Positions 36,510 through 48,271 of a stretch of 64,000 nucleotides of DNA are shown piece after piece. Location: assembly GCF_042453785.1 (NCBI RefSeq), contig NC_091666.1, forward strand, positions 27,238,501 to 27,302,500. The letters are read 5' to 3'. The first letter of the stretch is position 1. Each line of letters opens with the position of its first letter. The notes below the pieces were generated by a model. That model was given only the letters and a program-made list of their open reading frames with translations, did no database searches and was not told where the DNA came from. Source of the DNA: Malus domestica (lineage: Eukaryota > Streptophyta > Magnoliopsida > Rosales > Rosaceae). Both the position numbers and the translations under genes were made by a program.

Positions 36510-37309
36510 ATACATCGTAGACGTTCTTCTTTGATATAGTCCATCCCAATTATTGCTTTAGCAATCGAAATCGACCCGTAGCTTTCGTGGTTTTAAGGTT
36601 ATAGTCACACCCAGAAGTGGGGTGTACATGAGATGGATAATACTAACTTCTCACACATCAAAGACATGGAGGTTTCTTAATGTTACATTATCTGAAATTT
36701 CCAGTTAAATTCTCAAATTTATTCTCCTCGGACTTATGAATCATGTATGCCTGTTTGGTTTGTCCTTTTGGACTTTGTGTGTTGCCTAAATTCTCATAAA
36801 CTTCTGTCCCAACGGCTGCATACGACTTTAGAGAGTTTTTTTTGTCAAACGATAGATGTTGTTAGATTAAATGTTAGATTAACTACTGATGGGGTTCAAC
36901 ACCTTTTCATCACTGTAATAAAGGCCACTTGCATTTTAGAGAGAGTTGGAGACCACGGATGTGATGGGAAATTTTTTATGTATGAACCCCTCAAATATCG
37001 ATGACGTTTGTGTCATCCCATAGCCATGTGGTTCAAAGTTTTTGATTAAATCTCGACCAAAATCAAATTTCATCGGGGACGACATATTGCTCAAATATCA
37101 ATCATGTGTTAAGAGCTAATCATTTTAGCAACTAGGGCCTAAAATTAGATGATTAATTTCATCCAAAATGTTGTACCCAACTTGCAAAAATAAAAAGTAT
37201 TTGGTGCACCTTATGTGCATAAAATATCATTGTTATTTGTTCGATTCGATCGATATTGTGCATAGATGACAAACATTATTGTGCATACAATATTGAATAA
37301 TTCTATATA
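36510..37309. other. UBA5 3' flank
   Basis: Presumed 3' UTR followed by intergenic DNA. No further gene was recognised. Confidence 0.4.
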
Positions 37310-37430
37310 GGGAATTGTTATTAGCATTAAAAAAATCTCATTTTACACTCCTTACAAATGTATTTTTCTATTTAATTATAGAAAGTTTGGAGTGTCAAAT
37401 GAGATTTTTTGAGTATTAATAACAATTCCC
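37310..37430. mobile_element. Mutator-like MITE (family C, copy 1)
   Basis: A 121-bp, nearly palindromic element with inverted ends GGGAATTGTTATTAGCATTA and GGGAATTGTTATTAATACTC, flanked by a perfect 9-bp duplication ttctatata (37301-37309 and 37431-37439). It could fold into one long hairpin. A second copy is at 41419-41538. Confidence 0.85.
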
Positions 37431-37777
37431 TTCTATATAATATTATTAATTAAGGGGTTTTGGAAAGAAAATAAATATCAAAACTTATCGATGGGATCAG
37501 TTTGCACATGAGGCAAAGGTCTTTTTATTTTTTTAAAGATATTTGCACACGAGACAAAAGTCTTTCTATTTTTCAGAGTTTATGGTCATTTTTTAAAATT
37601 ATTATAATTTATAAATTGAGAAAATTATAGCATTAGTTTCTTAATTTTAACTAATTAGAACGTTGGTCTCTCTCAACTAAAAATCTATTACTATTTATCT
37701 CTTAACCCATCAAAACGTCTAGCTATACTTCTTTTAGTCAACTCCATACGAACTTTTGTCAAAATGTCATGGTCGTT

Positions 37778-37901
37778 AAAGTTGAGGGACCATTGCTCCA
37801 ATTGAGTTAAAGTTGAGGGACCAATGCTCCAATTGAGTTAAAGTTGAAGGACCATTACTCCAATTTAGTTAAAGTTGATGGACTATTGCTACAATTTTCT
37901 C
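37778..37901. repeat. Four tandem copies of a 31-bp unit
   Basis: Units start at 37778, 37809, 37840 and 37871 with the form 'aaagttgagggaccattgct' plus 'ccaattgagtt'. A diverged further copy lies near 38075-38105. The sequence is non-coding. Confidence 0.8.
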
Positions 37902-38360
37902 ATTTGGTTTTCCAAATTTTCCCTTCAATCTTATTGCATGGCACGTGACTCCATTTTGACGGAACTTCTGACGGAGTTAACAAAAACGACCATATCTGCA
38001 CATTTTGAATCTTTGATAAGTAAGGAATCATTGGTCACATATTTTTAGTTGATAAATCATTACTCCAAATTCAGTTAAAGTTGAAGGACAATTACTACAA
38101 TCTCGTCTTGTAAATATAGACCTATATTGGAAGTCTCTCAGCACCCACAACCTAAACTTTAGCATCTCCCCACTCTCACTACCGTTCGTAACCACATCAC
38201 CCAAACTACAACCTCCATCAACATGATTTTCAATCTCATAGACCATTTTGGCTAAAAAGCCTTTTGCTTATAAAATCCTTGTTTCAGTCAATTTTCCTTT
38301 TCTTTTCTTCATAAAATATATAGTATGGTGAATATATAATGTAAAAATGTTTGATTGCAG

Positions 38361-38511
38361 GTTTGCCTCTGAGAGCCGAAGGTCGAAAGCAAGGCAAAGT
38401 CACCATGGATTCCAAAGAGCCAGAGTTTGTAGAGTCTAATAATAATGCTTCCAATCATACACTGTCAAATGCCTCGGTGGAGTGCTGTCCACCCTTCTGT
38501 ATTTGTAAATG
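38361..38511 (+). other. Exon-like short open frame, unrecognised
   Basis: A stretch after an acceptor-like 'tttgattgcag' (38350-38360) stays open to a stop at 38511. An internal ATG at 38406 would give a 35-aa peptide starting MDSKEPEFVESNNNAS and ending with a Cys-rich VECCPPFCICK. I do not recognise it. It may be a fragment of a last exon, a small peptide gene or chance. Confidence 0.25.
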
Positions 38512-39576
38512 AAGTTTTTGAGTGAAGATATTTATGCTTGAAATAAGGACATGATCTACAAAAGTTGTATTCTAACTTCTATCTATCCATGGAAAGTCAC
38601 TAAGTGTGGGATTTGAAGAGGAGATCTCAAAGTGATTAGATTTGTCAAGTTACCTCGTTTGGTTTAGGATTCATTCAGGAGCCGTTTGAAAGTTCTCTGA
38701 ATTTTAGGCCTGGTCTTTTTCAAATCTCCATATAATTTTGTAATGCATTCCTAATAAATTTGGTCTAAATTTCCTCGTTCAAATGCAAGTTCTTAGCAAC
38801 CACATGAGATTTACAGTTTAAAACTAAAAAGAGACCAAAGTACTACCAAACATTATGCATTTGTGAGATGCTTGCTAAGCCCAAGTGCAAGTGCCACTAA
38901 AGTATGCAATTCTGCTATTTCGATTCTTTTTTATAACTCAACTGCTGAGAAACAAACATGCACTCAATCAGAATGTGACAATTAATTTTTCTCAAATATA
39001 AGCATTTGATGATTAATTTTTCATTGAGGAGGTTCGAAACATAAAAGCCCATTCAATTCCTTATGCCCAAGCATAATTTGTTCCTACAACGACAAAAATA
39101 CCAAGAAACTATCCATCGAAATCACACCAGTATACTAATTTATTCAGTTCACTAGAAGTATGAATGTTGAAATAAATAAGAAATTTCATTGAACATCCAC
39201 AATGTAAAATTGACATTGAACTTGAAAATTGGAATCAAAATTATAAAACTTCATAACCCTAATATAGCTTCGATGGTTTTGAAGGGACCGCGGCAGGGGC
39301 CCGTCTCCCAGCTGATTGGGTTGCATCACAACATAAGGAGGGATGCGAGCAGATTTTTGGGTCATTCTACCCCCATCCTCTCTAGTTCACATTCTGTCAA
39401 GGGATAGCCTCCCATGTCCAATTCTGTTTAGCATTTTATCAGCTGAGGTGGGGGTGTGGCACTGTGGCATAGATTGGACCTCAGCTGCGCTGTGCTCCTT
39501 CTCTCCTTCCTCGCTTTGGCTTTTTTGTAGAGCGTTTTTTCATAAAGACAACTGAGGCACCGGAAATACTCACGCT

Positions 39577-41001
39577 TCACCTTATCAACCTTGATTCACT
39601 GGGTTCACAAATCACAACCATTTTCTTCAAATTCTGATCATGGTCGAGCACATTCCTTGCAAACTCGTATAGATTAGAGTCGTTAGACGCTTCAAAAACC
39701 TCTAAGGTTACTTCCTTGAGCTGAGATATAAAATCTAGGTTTTGGAGTTGCCAATACCTCCTATCAGATCCACGTTCTGGTGTTCCAAACACATAGGATA
39801 CGTAAATCTCCAAGATATTCAAACTAGGGAGCCTTTTTAAAAGAGGCCAATGTTGGGACTACGTTGTTGCCAAATCCGTAACAAATCCCAGTACTAATTC
39901 GCAAGCACCAAACATTATGTAATGGTGGTTCAGTGCAACCTTCCTTGGACAGAGTTGTTATAGTCCATCAGTCGCGTAAATTAAGAACTTTAACACTCTG
40001 AAGAACTCTAGAGAGGATCAACTGATCATTAGTTGTGCTGCTATCCATGTCCCTGTCAAGCTCTGCCTTTTCCAAATTATTAAATTCTCCCGGATTCCGA
40101 AGATTTATCGTTGCGTATCCTCTCCAATACAGACTCAGATACCTAAGATACATGCTCAAGTTTCTCAGCAGACATGAAGACGGCGGAGGGGGTGCCACCC
40201 CAAAGTGGAGCGCAGCTGAAATGATTCCAAATGCGAGCTTTCAATGGTGATATTCTGTAACCTAGCCACGTTTTCAAGCACTAATTCCTTAATAAATCTG
40301 CATGCGGACGAAACCCATTTGCAAAATCTCTCACCATCTTCCATCATCACATTTTTCAACCTCAAACGTACCAGATTAGAGATAGTGCAGGTAGAAAAGC
40401 TACGAGCTTTAATAATTGTACCAAGCATTGCAAGATCTCCAGACTTGAGAGACCCACAATTGAAAACGCAACAAGGAACTCAACGGGTTCACGAAGTGTC
40501 CAACCCACCTTGGCAGACCGACTCCCACAGAAAACACAAAGGTTTTCAAGACGACACTCGACAGCATTACTAATAGAAGCGCAAACGCGACGTGCCTCAT
40601 ATACCCTCCACGTTGGGACGTTGGTAACTTGTATCCCACTCAAATTGATAAAGCGGAAACTCCCACACTAGATCAAAGGTTTGTAACTGTACCTTGCCGT
40701 TGCGATTCACGAAGAAGTTGTCCAAGGAAGCCAGCAACTCCAATCGGTTGACGAAGTTGGCTGTGGAATCTGAGGGAAATTCAGAGAAATTTAAGGTGGG
40801 AATTGGGGAACAAACTTGCCCGCATCTTTTCGACAAGCTTCCCACTCGGATGACGTCTGAGAAGGGAAGAGGGGGCAAAATATGATGAACAACTTCATCG
40901 GGAAGAGCACTGAATCTGTCGTCTCTGTATATTGCTTTAGCATCCCCGTTCTCAATCTCATCGGAAGCGGAAGCAGGAGGAGCTACTTGTAATCGCTTCA
41001 T
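39577..41001 (-). pseudogene. F-box/LRR/FBD pseudogene (duplicate of 44602-46245)
   Basis: The start MKRLQVAPPASASDEIEN and the F-box are intact for about 125 codons, then the frame breaks near 40620. Later pieces matching the intact copy appear in other frames: YEARRVCASISNAVECRLEN around 40590, GTIIKARSFSTCTISNLVRL around 40420, LRYLSLYWRG around 40150, and NILEIYVSYVFGTPE around 39820. Compared with the intact copy, it lacks about 28 residues (EKLEHVCIAC to EIFAPN) and has at least three frameshifts. Only a truncated F-box peptide could be made. Confidence 0.88.
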
Positions 41002-41203
41002 CGTCGATTAAAATCGATTTTAGGGTTTCGCTAAACCCTAGCTACATATGTGTGTATATATATAGTATTAGCAATTTGTACACATGCATTACGGAATAAA
41101 TGTTAAAAAATTAATAATTAGAAGACAGAAAAAATTAATTAATTGCAACTTTCAATTTCCCCTAAATGACATTTAAACTTAGAAATTTGGGTCAATTACA
41201 AGT

Positions 41204-41984
41204 TAGGGGTGACAATTCTAACCGTTAAATCTGATACCGAGGATAACTGTCCAAATGGATTGAATCTGGGTATGAAAATTCGGGTATATTTTGAATATGG
41301 GGAAAACCGTGAATATTATTCAGTTATGATTTTGGATATGGTTACATGGATCCCCAATCGGTATCCGTCCTTGAACTCGACCCGAATAATATATAATATA
41401 ATAGTATTATATATATATGGAAATGTTATTGACATTCCAAAAATCTCATTTTACACTCATCACAAGTGTATTTTTCTTTCTAAATATAGAAAGTTTGAAG
41501 TGTAGAATGAGAATTTTGGAGTGTCAATAACAATTCCCTATATATATATATATATTCACTATTCACCAAATATATTACCTTGAGAATACAAAAGTTGCAT
41601 TGTGTGAGTTGCATTTTGTGGGAAATTTCAATATTTTGAATCAAAATCAATGGGAATTTAATGGTACTTATGAGAGATATCAAAGGTCAACTAATTTTTA
41701 TCTTATTATTTATACTCCATAAGATTCATTCATTGAATCATTTTATACATCATATGTTTAATGACGAAATTAGTATTTACTAAATTATAATACGTCAACT
41801 AAACGAATATATTTTTTTTGTATTGACGAAGTCGGATGTAATTGTTAACCAATGAGGAATCCGTTACCTGGTGGATATGGTTATGGATAATACATGATGG
41901 TCAATTTGCGGTTATGGATATGATTAATTTTCGTGATTATAGATATAGCATTTCCGTCCTCAAACTGAACTGTTGTCATCCCTA
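41204..41984. mobile_element. hAT-like element between the F-box copies
   Basis: A 781-bp element with inverted ends TAGGGGTGACAA and TAGGGATGACAA. The flanks share 'ttacaa', but an exact 8-bp duplication is not clear. The body has many 'ggtta' and 'ggatat' motifs like those of the hAT MITE at 49951-50822. A family C MITE (41419-41538) is nested inside. Confidence 0.6.
41419..41538. mobile_element. Mutator-like MITE (family C, copy 2)
   Basis: A 120-bp hairpin-like element, inverted ends GGAAATGTTATTGACATTCC and GGGAATTGTTATTGACACTC, related to 37310-37430. It sits in a TA-repeat, so the target duplication cannot be read. It is nested in the hAT-like element at 41204-41984. Confidence 0.75.
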
Positions 41985-42100
41985 CTTACAACCTCATACA
42001 TTAAGTGTGATTTTATTTTAATTCCATAGATCTGTCAAAATTTCGGTCCATTCCTCCATTATAAGCATGTGTGTCCGTTGTAGACCCCACTTCAGACCCA

Positions 42101-43670
42101 GAGAAAATTTTCATTGTGATCGGAACACGAGTGGTACACCACGTGTTTTTATATAAGTGGTGAAATTTTTTATTTTTTAAAGTTATTAATATTAACTTTT
42201 TAACACGTATCCCACAATTTGTATAGTAACATGTGGTGTACTACCCCATGTACCAGTCACACCAGTAGCGAAGCTATAGAGGAGCAAGGAGGGGCGGCCG
42301 CCCCTCCCCTTGCCCAAAATCAAGCCCAAAAATAGTGGTTCCGCCCCTCTAGTCCCGTCAGAAGTTATGGCAACTTTTGGTTTTCTGGGTTGCTGTTGCT
42401 GCGCTGCGCAGCAAAGTTCTAAATTTTTTTTTTTCTGAAAACCCTTAAACAAAACGACATCATTTACTTTAGTGATTAAAAAAATTAAAATATTCTTTAA
42501 CTGAAACGACGCTGTTTCGTTTAGTGATTGAAAAAAAATTAATTAAAGGGGGAACGACTTGTCCCCATTTACCTCCACCCTCACTCCCCCGTTCAGTCCC
42601 CTTCCCTTTTGAAAACCAGTGAGCCCAGAGTTGTGTGCGCCCCCAAATCCTAGGCACACTAGTCAACCCCCCCTAAATCCCAGTCGTGTCTGCTCTAATC
42701 CACTGTTTTGACCACACATCCCACAAACATGTTTAATCCGTCTCTTTACTCAAACAGGTAATTCTTCAACTTTTTATGGGTTTTGAAGATTTATGTTTTT
42801 TCTAAGGGGTGTAAAGAAAAATTGAATTATGGGTTGTTTTAATTGTGTTTGGATTCTGTTTCTCAAAACCCTAGTTTTATTTAATTGATAATTGAATATG
42901 AATAGGAAAGGTTGTATTTTGTTTGCTGAATGAAAAAGAACATAAGGACTCTTTTTTGAAAGGGACAAATATTAATGTTGAAAACACCAATATGAAGTCC
43001 TTAGGAGTTGGATTAGCTGAATTTGGAATTCCGCAGTGATTAGTATAATGGAAATGGTGTGTATTTTTCTTGCAAGATTGTTGTTTGTATTTTATTAGGT
43101 TTGACAATGAAGATATTGTGGATCTGAAGGTGCCATTGGAACACTTTTCAATGTATCGTGAGTGGCAGGATGATAATGTCCAGAAGATGAGCAAAAGAGA
43201 GTTTTGGTTTCACAAGATTAGTACTGTCTTTGTTGAATAATTTGAGTTGGTTTGAAGAAATAACTCAAGCTTTTTGGGTTAATGATTGTCCCTTTTTTTT
43301 TTATTGTTGGAGGTTATTTCGTATAATCTTGAAGTTCAGAGACAATTTTTTACTTTAAAATTTAAGGAGAAAATAGAACTTGAGACTAAGGTTTAGGGTA
43401 TCTTCTTCAATGTCATTATGCTTCTTGTAGTTTGTCATCATCTACTTGGCTTTTTTGGTGCTCTTGTTGGTTAAACAAAACCACTGAATTAGTGGATCAT
43501 AGTTAAATCTGATTCTATGAACTTAATTAAACAACTTCAAGGAGGTAACCAGTTTAAGGATGTCTCATTGAAATTCAATTATTTCTTCAAGTGATCGCCT
43601 TTTATCTTTTTACATTTCGCCAATCCCTCCGACAATTCCTGGCTTCGCCACTGAGTCACACTAAAAAATC
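42101..43670. mobile_element. Mutator-like MITE (family A, copy 2) split by a hAT element
   Basis: The left half (42101-42262) has GAGAAAATTTTCATTGTGAT and the inner 'ggtacaccacgtgtttttat' typical of family A. The right terminal piece (about 43654-43670, 'agtcacactaaaaaatc') follows the hAT insertion at 42263-43653. The outer target duplication is not recognisable. Confidence 0.7.
42263..43653. mobile_element. Non-autonomous hAT element
   Basis: A 1391-bp element. The ends are CAGTAGCGAAGC and, reverse complemented, CAGTGGCGAAGC, with a perfect 8-bp target duplication agtcacac (42255-42262 and 43654-43661). A GC-rich block with gcggccgc lies at 42292-42303. I find no transposase; the interior frames are short. 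Confidence 0.88.
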
Positions 43671-44601
43671 TTTCCGAGTTATCATGCCAAAAGTTGCACA
43701 CGTAGAACCTAAGATGCCACGTGGTTTAAGAAATGCCACGTGGATTGTGGAAATTTTAACATTAAAAAAAATCTTGAACATGGCAATTTCATCGTGCATA
43801 ATGAAATCTTTTTATTTAAAATTAAATATAAACAATACTTGACGAAAACTGACCGCACGATGTACGATAAACGAATATGATTGGAGGATCCCAGAATTCT
43901 CACAAAAAGGATCCGGAAAAGATCCTCATTCCATCGCACAAACGCAATTTCTTAGCGACCTCATGAGATTTACAATTTAAAATTGAAAGGAGACCAAAGT
44001 ACTACCAAACATTATGAGATGCTTGCTAAACCTGAGTGCAGGTGTCACCAAAGCACATGCAACTAAACATTATGAGATCCTTTTTATAACCTAACTGACA
44101 ATTAAATTTCCTCAATATGAAATCATTTTATGATTAATTTTTCATTGTAGAGGTTGGAAACATGAAACCAAATTTTCATGTAGAGGTTGGAAACATGAAA
44201 CCCATTCAATTTATTATAGAAATATTCTCAAGCATAATATGTATGACAAAATATCAAGAAACTATTCTGTGAATTACACGTCTATTAATTTATTCAATTC
44301 ACTAAAAGTATAAACATTGAAATAAAACCATACAAAAAACATAACTGAACCTATGATCAAAAGTAACATTCATCAAATTGAAAAAGAATAAATAAAGAAA
44401 TTCTATTTAACATCCACAATGTAAAATTGACATTGAATAGAATAGAAAAAATAAAGTTACATAATCGTAATATAGCTTAGCAGATGGCTGAAGAGATGAG
44501 AGCTTTGCAATCGAACGAAGTCTCTGCCTTATTGTGAGTAATCACTATTGCTTAATACTTTTAACTGCCTATGCTAGCTAGAATACCTACTACTACTGCG
44601 C

Positions 44602-46245
44602 TTATATATGGTGGTGCTCTTTCCCTGCTCCCACGCTTTGGCTTTTCTTAGAGCCTTTTTCCAGAAAGACAACTGAGGCATTGGAAATACTCATGCTCGA
44701 CCTTATTAAACTTATCAACCTTGATTCACTGGGTTCACAAATCACAACCATTTTCTTCAAATTCTGAGCATGTTCGAGCACATACCTTGCAAACTCGATT
44801 AGATTAGAGTCGTTAGACCCTTCAGGAACCTCCAAGGTTACATCCTTGAGCTGAGATATAAAATCTAGGTTTTGGAGTTGCCAATACCTCCTATCAAATC
44901 TATGTTTTGGTATGCCAAATAAATAGGATACGTAAATCTCCAAGGTATTCAAGTTAGGGAGTCTTCTGAAAAGAGAGGCCACTGTTGGGACTAGGTTGTT
45001 GTCAAATTCGTAACAAATCCAAGTACTAATCCGCAAGCACCGAACATTATGTAATGGTGGTCCAGTGCAACCTTCCTTGGAGAGAGTTGTTATAGCCCAT
45101 AGGTCGCGTAAAGTAAGAACTTTAACACTCTGAAGAACTCTAGAGAGGACCAACTGATCATGAGATGTGCTGCTGTCCGTGTCAACTCTGTGCTTAATGG
45201 TGACGAGTTCAAGCTCGGCCTTTTCCAAATAATTAAGTTCTCCAGGGCTCCGAAGATTTATCGTCGTGTCTCCTCTCCAATACAGACTCAGATACCTAAG
45301 ATTTGGAGCAAAAATTTCCATCGGCGTGCTCTTATTACGTTCTTGAGTCCTGCAAGCTATACATACATGCTCAAGTTTCTCAGCAGAGATACGAAGATGG
45401 CGGAGGGGGTGCCACCCCAAAGTGGAGCGCAGCTGAAATGATTCCAAAGACGAGCTTTCAATGGTGATATTTTGTAACCTAGCCACATCTTCAAGCAACA
45501 ATTCCTTAATAAATCTGCAAGCCGACGAAACCCATTTGCAAAAGCCCTCACCATCTTCCATCATCACATTTTTCAACCTCAAACGTACCAGATTAGAGAT
45601 AATGCAGGTAGAAAAGCTGCGAGCTTTAATAATTGTACCAAACATTTCAAAATCTATAGACTTCAGAGACCTAGAACTTAAAACGCAACAAGGAAACTCT
45701 AACGGTTCAGGACCTCCCAGTAGCCAACCTGCGTTGGCTTCGAAGGAGACGGTGGCAGGATCACGTCTCCCGGCGAAAACAGAAAGATTTTCAACACGAC
45801 ACCCGACAGCCTTACGAATAGAAGCGCAAACTTGACGTGCCTCATGTTCCCTCCAATTTGGGATGGTAATTTGCCACTTAAACTGACGGTACGGAAATTC
45901 CCAATTAATATTAAGAGTTTGTAATTGTACCTTGTCATTGCAATCGCGTTGGGAGAAGAAGCTGTCCAAGGAAGCCAGCAGCTCCAACCGCTTGTCGAAG
46001 GTGGCTGTGGAATCTGAGGGAAATTCAGAGAAGTTCAAGGTGGGAATTGAGGAACAAACTTGCCCGCATCTTTTCGACAAGCTTCCGACTCGGATGACAT
46101 CTGAGAAGGGAAGAGGGGACAGAATACAATGAATAACTTCATCGGGAAGCGCACTGAATCTGTCGTCTCTGTATATTGCATTAGCATCCCTGTTCTCAAT
46201 CTCATCGGAAGCAGAAGCAGGAGGAGCTATTTGTAATTGCCTCAT
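44602..46245 (-). CDS. F-box/LRR/FBD-type protein
   Basis: A single-exon frame of 547 aa. The F-box spans about residues 27-72 (RFSALPDEVIHCILSPLPFS then VGSLSKRCGQVCSSIP). The middle (about 120-430) has LRR-like strands, such as NLVRLRLKNV and NLRYLSLYWRG. The C-terminus (about 480-525) has an FBD-like ending with FARYVLEHAQNLKKMVVICE. This architecture is typical of the large, rapidly evolving plant F-box/FBD/LRR family, which likely selects targets for SCF ubiquitin ligases; its target is unknown. A TATATA box lies about 57 bp upstream, and an AAACCCTA telo-box sits between it and the ATG. It is the intact half of a tandem pair with 39577-41001. Confidence 0.88.
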   Translation of the reverse strand: MRQLQIAPPASASDEIENRDANAIYRDDRFSALPDEVIHCILSPLPFSDVIRVGSLSKRCGQVCSSIPTLNFSEFPSDSTATFDKRLELLASLDSFFSQRDCNDKVQLQTLNINWEFPYRQFKWQITIPNWREHEARQVCASIRKAVGCRVENLSVFAGRRDPATVSFEANAGWLLGGPEPLEFPCCVLSSRSLKSIDFEMFGTIIKARSFSTCIISNLVRLRLKNVMMEDGEGFCKWVSSACRFIKELLLEDVARLQNITIESSSLESFQLRSTLGWHPLRHLRISAEKLEHVCIACRTQERNKSTPMEIFAPNLRYLSLYWRGDTTINLRSPGELNYLEKAELELVTIKHRVDTDSSTSHDQLVLSRVLQSVKVLTLRDLWAITTLSKEGCTGPPLHNVRCLRISTWICYEFDNNLVPTVASLFRRLPNLNTLEIYVSYLFGIPKHRFDRRYWQLQNLDFISQLKDVTLEVPEGSNDSNLIEFARYVLEHAQNLKKMVVICEPSESRLISLIRSSMSISNASVVFLEKGSKKSQSVGAGKEHHHI

Positions 46246-46301
46246 CGTCGATTGAAAATCGATTTGAAGGTTTTGCTAAACCCTAGCTACATATGTGTGT
46301 G

Positions 46302-46307
46302 TATATA
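46302..46307 (-). promoter_or_regulatory. TATA box of the F-box/LRR gene
   Basis: TATATA on the coding strand lies about 57 bp before the ATG at 46245. The same arrangement exists in the dead duplicate near 41055-41063. Confidence 0.5.
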
Positions 46308-46455
46308 GTATTTTCAATTCGTACGCATGCATATTATGGAAGGGACAGTCCTTGATCCTTATGGAAGTTACGGAATAAATGTTAAAAAAAAAATAAAAAA
46401 ATAAAAGAGAGAGAGAGAGAAGAGAATGATTAATTAATTGCAACTTTTAATTATA

Positions 46456-46560
46456 AGTAATGTTAAGTAGATTAATTTTTAAATTAAATTTTGCACATTA
46501 TATGATGTGTCAACAATAAAAAATAAGTATGTTAAAAATTTGATCTTTCTAACAGTATCA
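46456..46560. mobile_element. Mutator-like MITE (family B, copy 3)
   Basis: A 105-bp relative of family B, starting AGTAATGTTAAGTAGATTAA and ending 'aacagtatca', flanked by a perfect 10-bp duplication tttaattata (46446-46455 and 46561-46570). Confidence 0.75.
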
Positions 46561-46858
46561 TTTAATTATATCTTGCTACTTTTAAAAAAAAAATATTAAC
46601 ATAAAGGAGAGTAGGGAAAGTTCGAAACTATTTCAATTATTTAGGTGAGGGAAAGTATATTTCAATTATTTAGGCTAGCGAGAGTTTTGTACCTAATACA
46701 TATTGGTGGAAACCTGCCACTCTATCCACTAAAATATTAGATCACATGCAAGTTAAATTCAATTTTATCCCTATGGTAAGGGACTTTACGGTTAGAGGGA
46801 CTCAATTCGAGATGATCTTCGTAAGGGAGTCTCGGGCAATGAAATTTACCTAACAAAG

Positions 46859-47026
46859 GAGAAATTTTTAGTTGTGATAAGAACACGGATAATATACCAC
46901 ATGTTTTTATGTAAGTGATGAAAAATTTTAATTTTTAAGTTATTAACCTTTTAACACATATAACTCACCATTTATATAATGACACGTGATATACCATCTC
47001 GTGTGACGGTCACACTGAAAAATCTC
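46859..47026. mobile_element. Mutator-like MITE (family A, copy 3)
   Basis: A 168-bp element with inverted ends GAGAAATTTTTAGTTGTGAT and GAGATTTTTCAGTGTGACCG, flanked by a perfect 11-bp repeat acctaacaaag (46848-46858 and 47027-47037). The same family as 3130-3299. Confidence 0.85.
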
Positions 47027-48271
47027 ACCTAACAAAGAGTTTAAATTTGTTCTTTCAATTTAACCCTTTCGACTTCCGAGGTGATATTGTATAAAACTTA
47101 CAGTTATGGTGGTGCTTTTTCCAATTAAGAAGAAATTTCATTGTGTCAGAAATCAAAACCACTAAAAACTCCGTCGGGCCTCCGACTGCGCCGCCTCACA
47201 CGGTGTCAGTTCAGTTCCCCACAACCTTCCCTCCTCTGCAAAATACCCACAAAAATTAGTATACCAATCGCAAATGGCCGCCGTTTAAGAAATAGCAGAG
47301 AAAGAGAAAGCACCTCCCGAAGGAAAACCAGAAGCAGAGGAGGAAGAAGAAGACGAAGAGGAAGAGGAGCTTTGGACGTCGGAGATGCAGTGGACTACTT
47401 GGACTCCAAGGACGACGACAGAGGAGTAGAAGGCGGCTTCACCATCAATTCACGGCGGCCCAATGACCACGGCGGCCTTCACTCCCGCCCTGCTTCCTCT
47501 ACCCTTCAGCCTCTCGCCAATCGCAACCAGAAGTTCACTAACCACATCCGAGCTTCGCTTTTGGAGGTACAAATTTTGCAAATTTAGAACTGGAGTTCAA
47601 TTGGGTTTGTGTTCTTGCTGTTGTAATTGTACGTAGGACTTCGAATTTCAAGTGGGTTTCGATTCTTAATTGTTGGGTTGTAATACTGTCTATTGTTTGG
47701 TGCTGATTTTCTTGCAAAGTTGACGTCTTTGTTTCGCGTTTTGCGGTGTAGGAGTGGGAAGGGAGGTTGAATGTTGGAATGTCCAACTCTGTGACAACTG
47801 CCATTCGGGGAAGTGTTAGGGACTTGGCGATTGGCAGAACGAAAACTACTGAGAAAGCGGACCGTGCCACTGTTGAGCAGGTGAAAGACAACATTTTTTA
47901 TTAGTTTTAGTGATTGTGTGTTTTCACCAGGCCATCGATCCCAGAACTCGGATGGTTTTGTTCAAAATGTTGAACAGTGGTGTGTTTCATGATATCAATG
48001 GCTGTATATCTACCGGGAAAGAAGTACGTATTGAGTTGCTCGTGTTTTAACCACTGAATGTAATTTATTGACTTGGTATTGATCTTGCTGCAAGTACGTA
48101 ATTAAGTTTAGCCCGATACTTGATTTAATCATGGAATTGTTCTTTTTTCTTGAACAAGCAAATGTGTATATGTTTGGACCTAAATTTACATCATCGGCCT
48201 GTGTAATCAGGGTCGTTGAGGGAGTTTAATTCTCAACCGTCGGATGGAAAAGTATAGATAATTTTTGTTAT

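Larger units (their letters stand above)
38795..46320. repeat. Tandem segmental duplication with F-box genes
   Basis: The block 38795-41060 is repeated as 43945-46320 in the same orientation. Similarity covers the whole gene, its promoter side ('aaaccctagctacatatgtg' near both starts) and its downstream flank (for example 'agaccaaagtactaccaaac' near 38830 and 43990). Unit lengths are about 2.3 kb. The copies are interrupted differently: copy 1 carries an extra segment near 39290-39480 and lacks about 85 bp inside its coding part. The spacer 41060-43945 holds several transposons. Confidence 0.85.

Noticed and set aside
42292-42303. GGGCGGCCGCCC palindrome as a vector or cloning site
   Set aside because: It lies within the hAT element, in a GC-rich subterminal block, and no vector sequence is around it.
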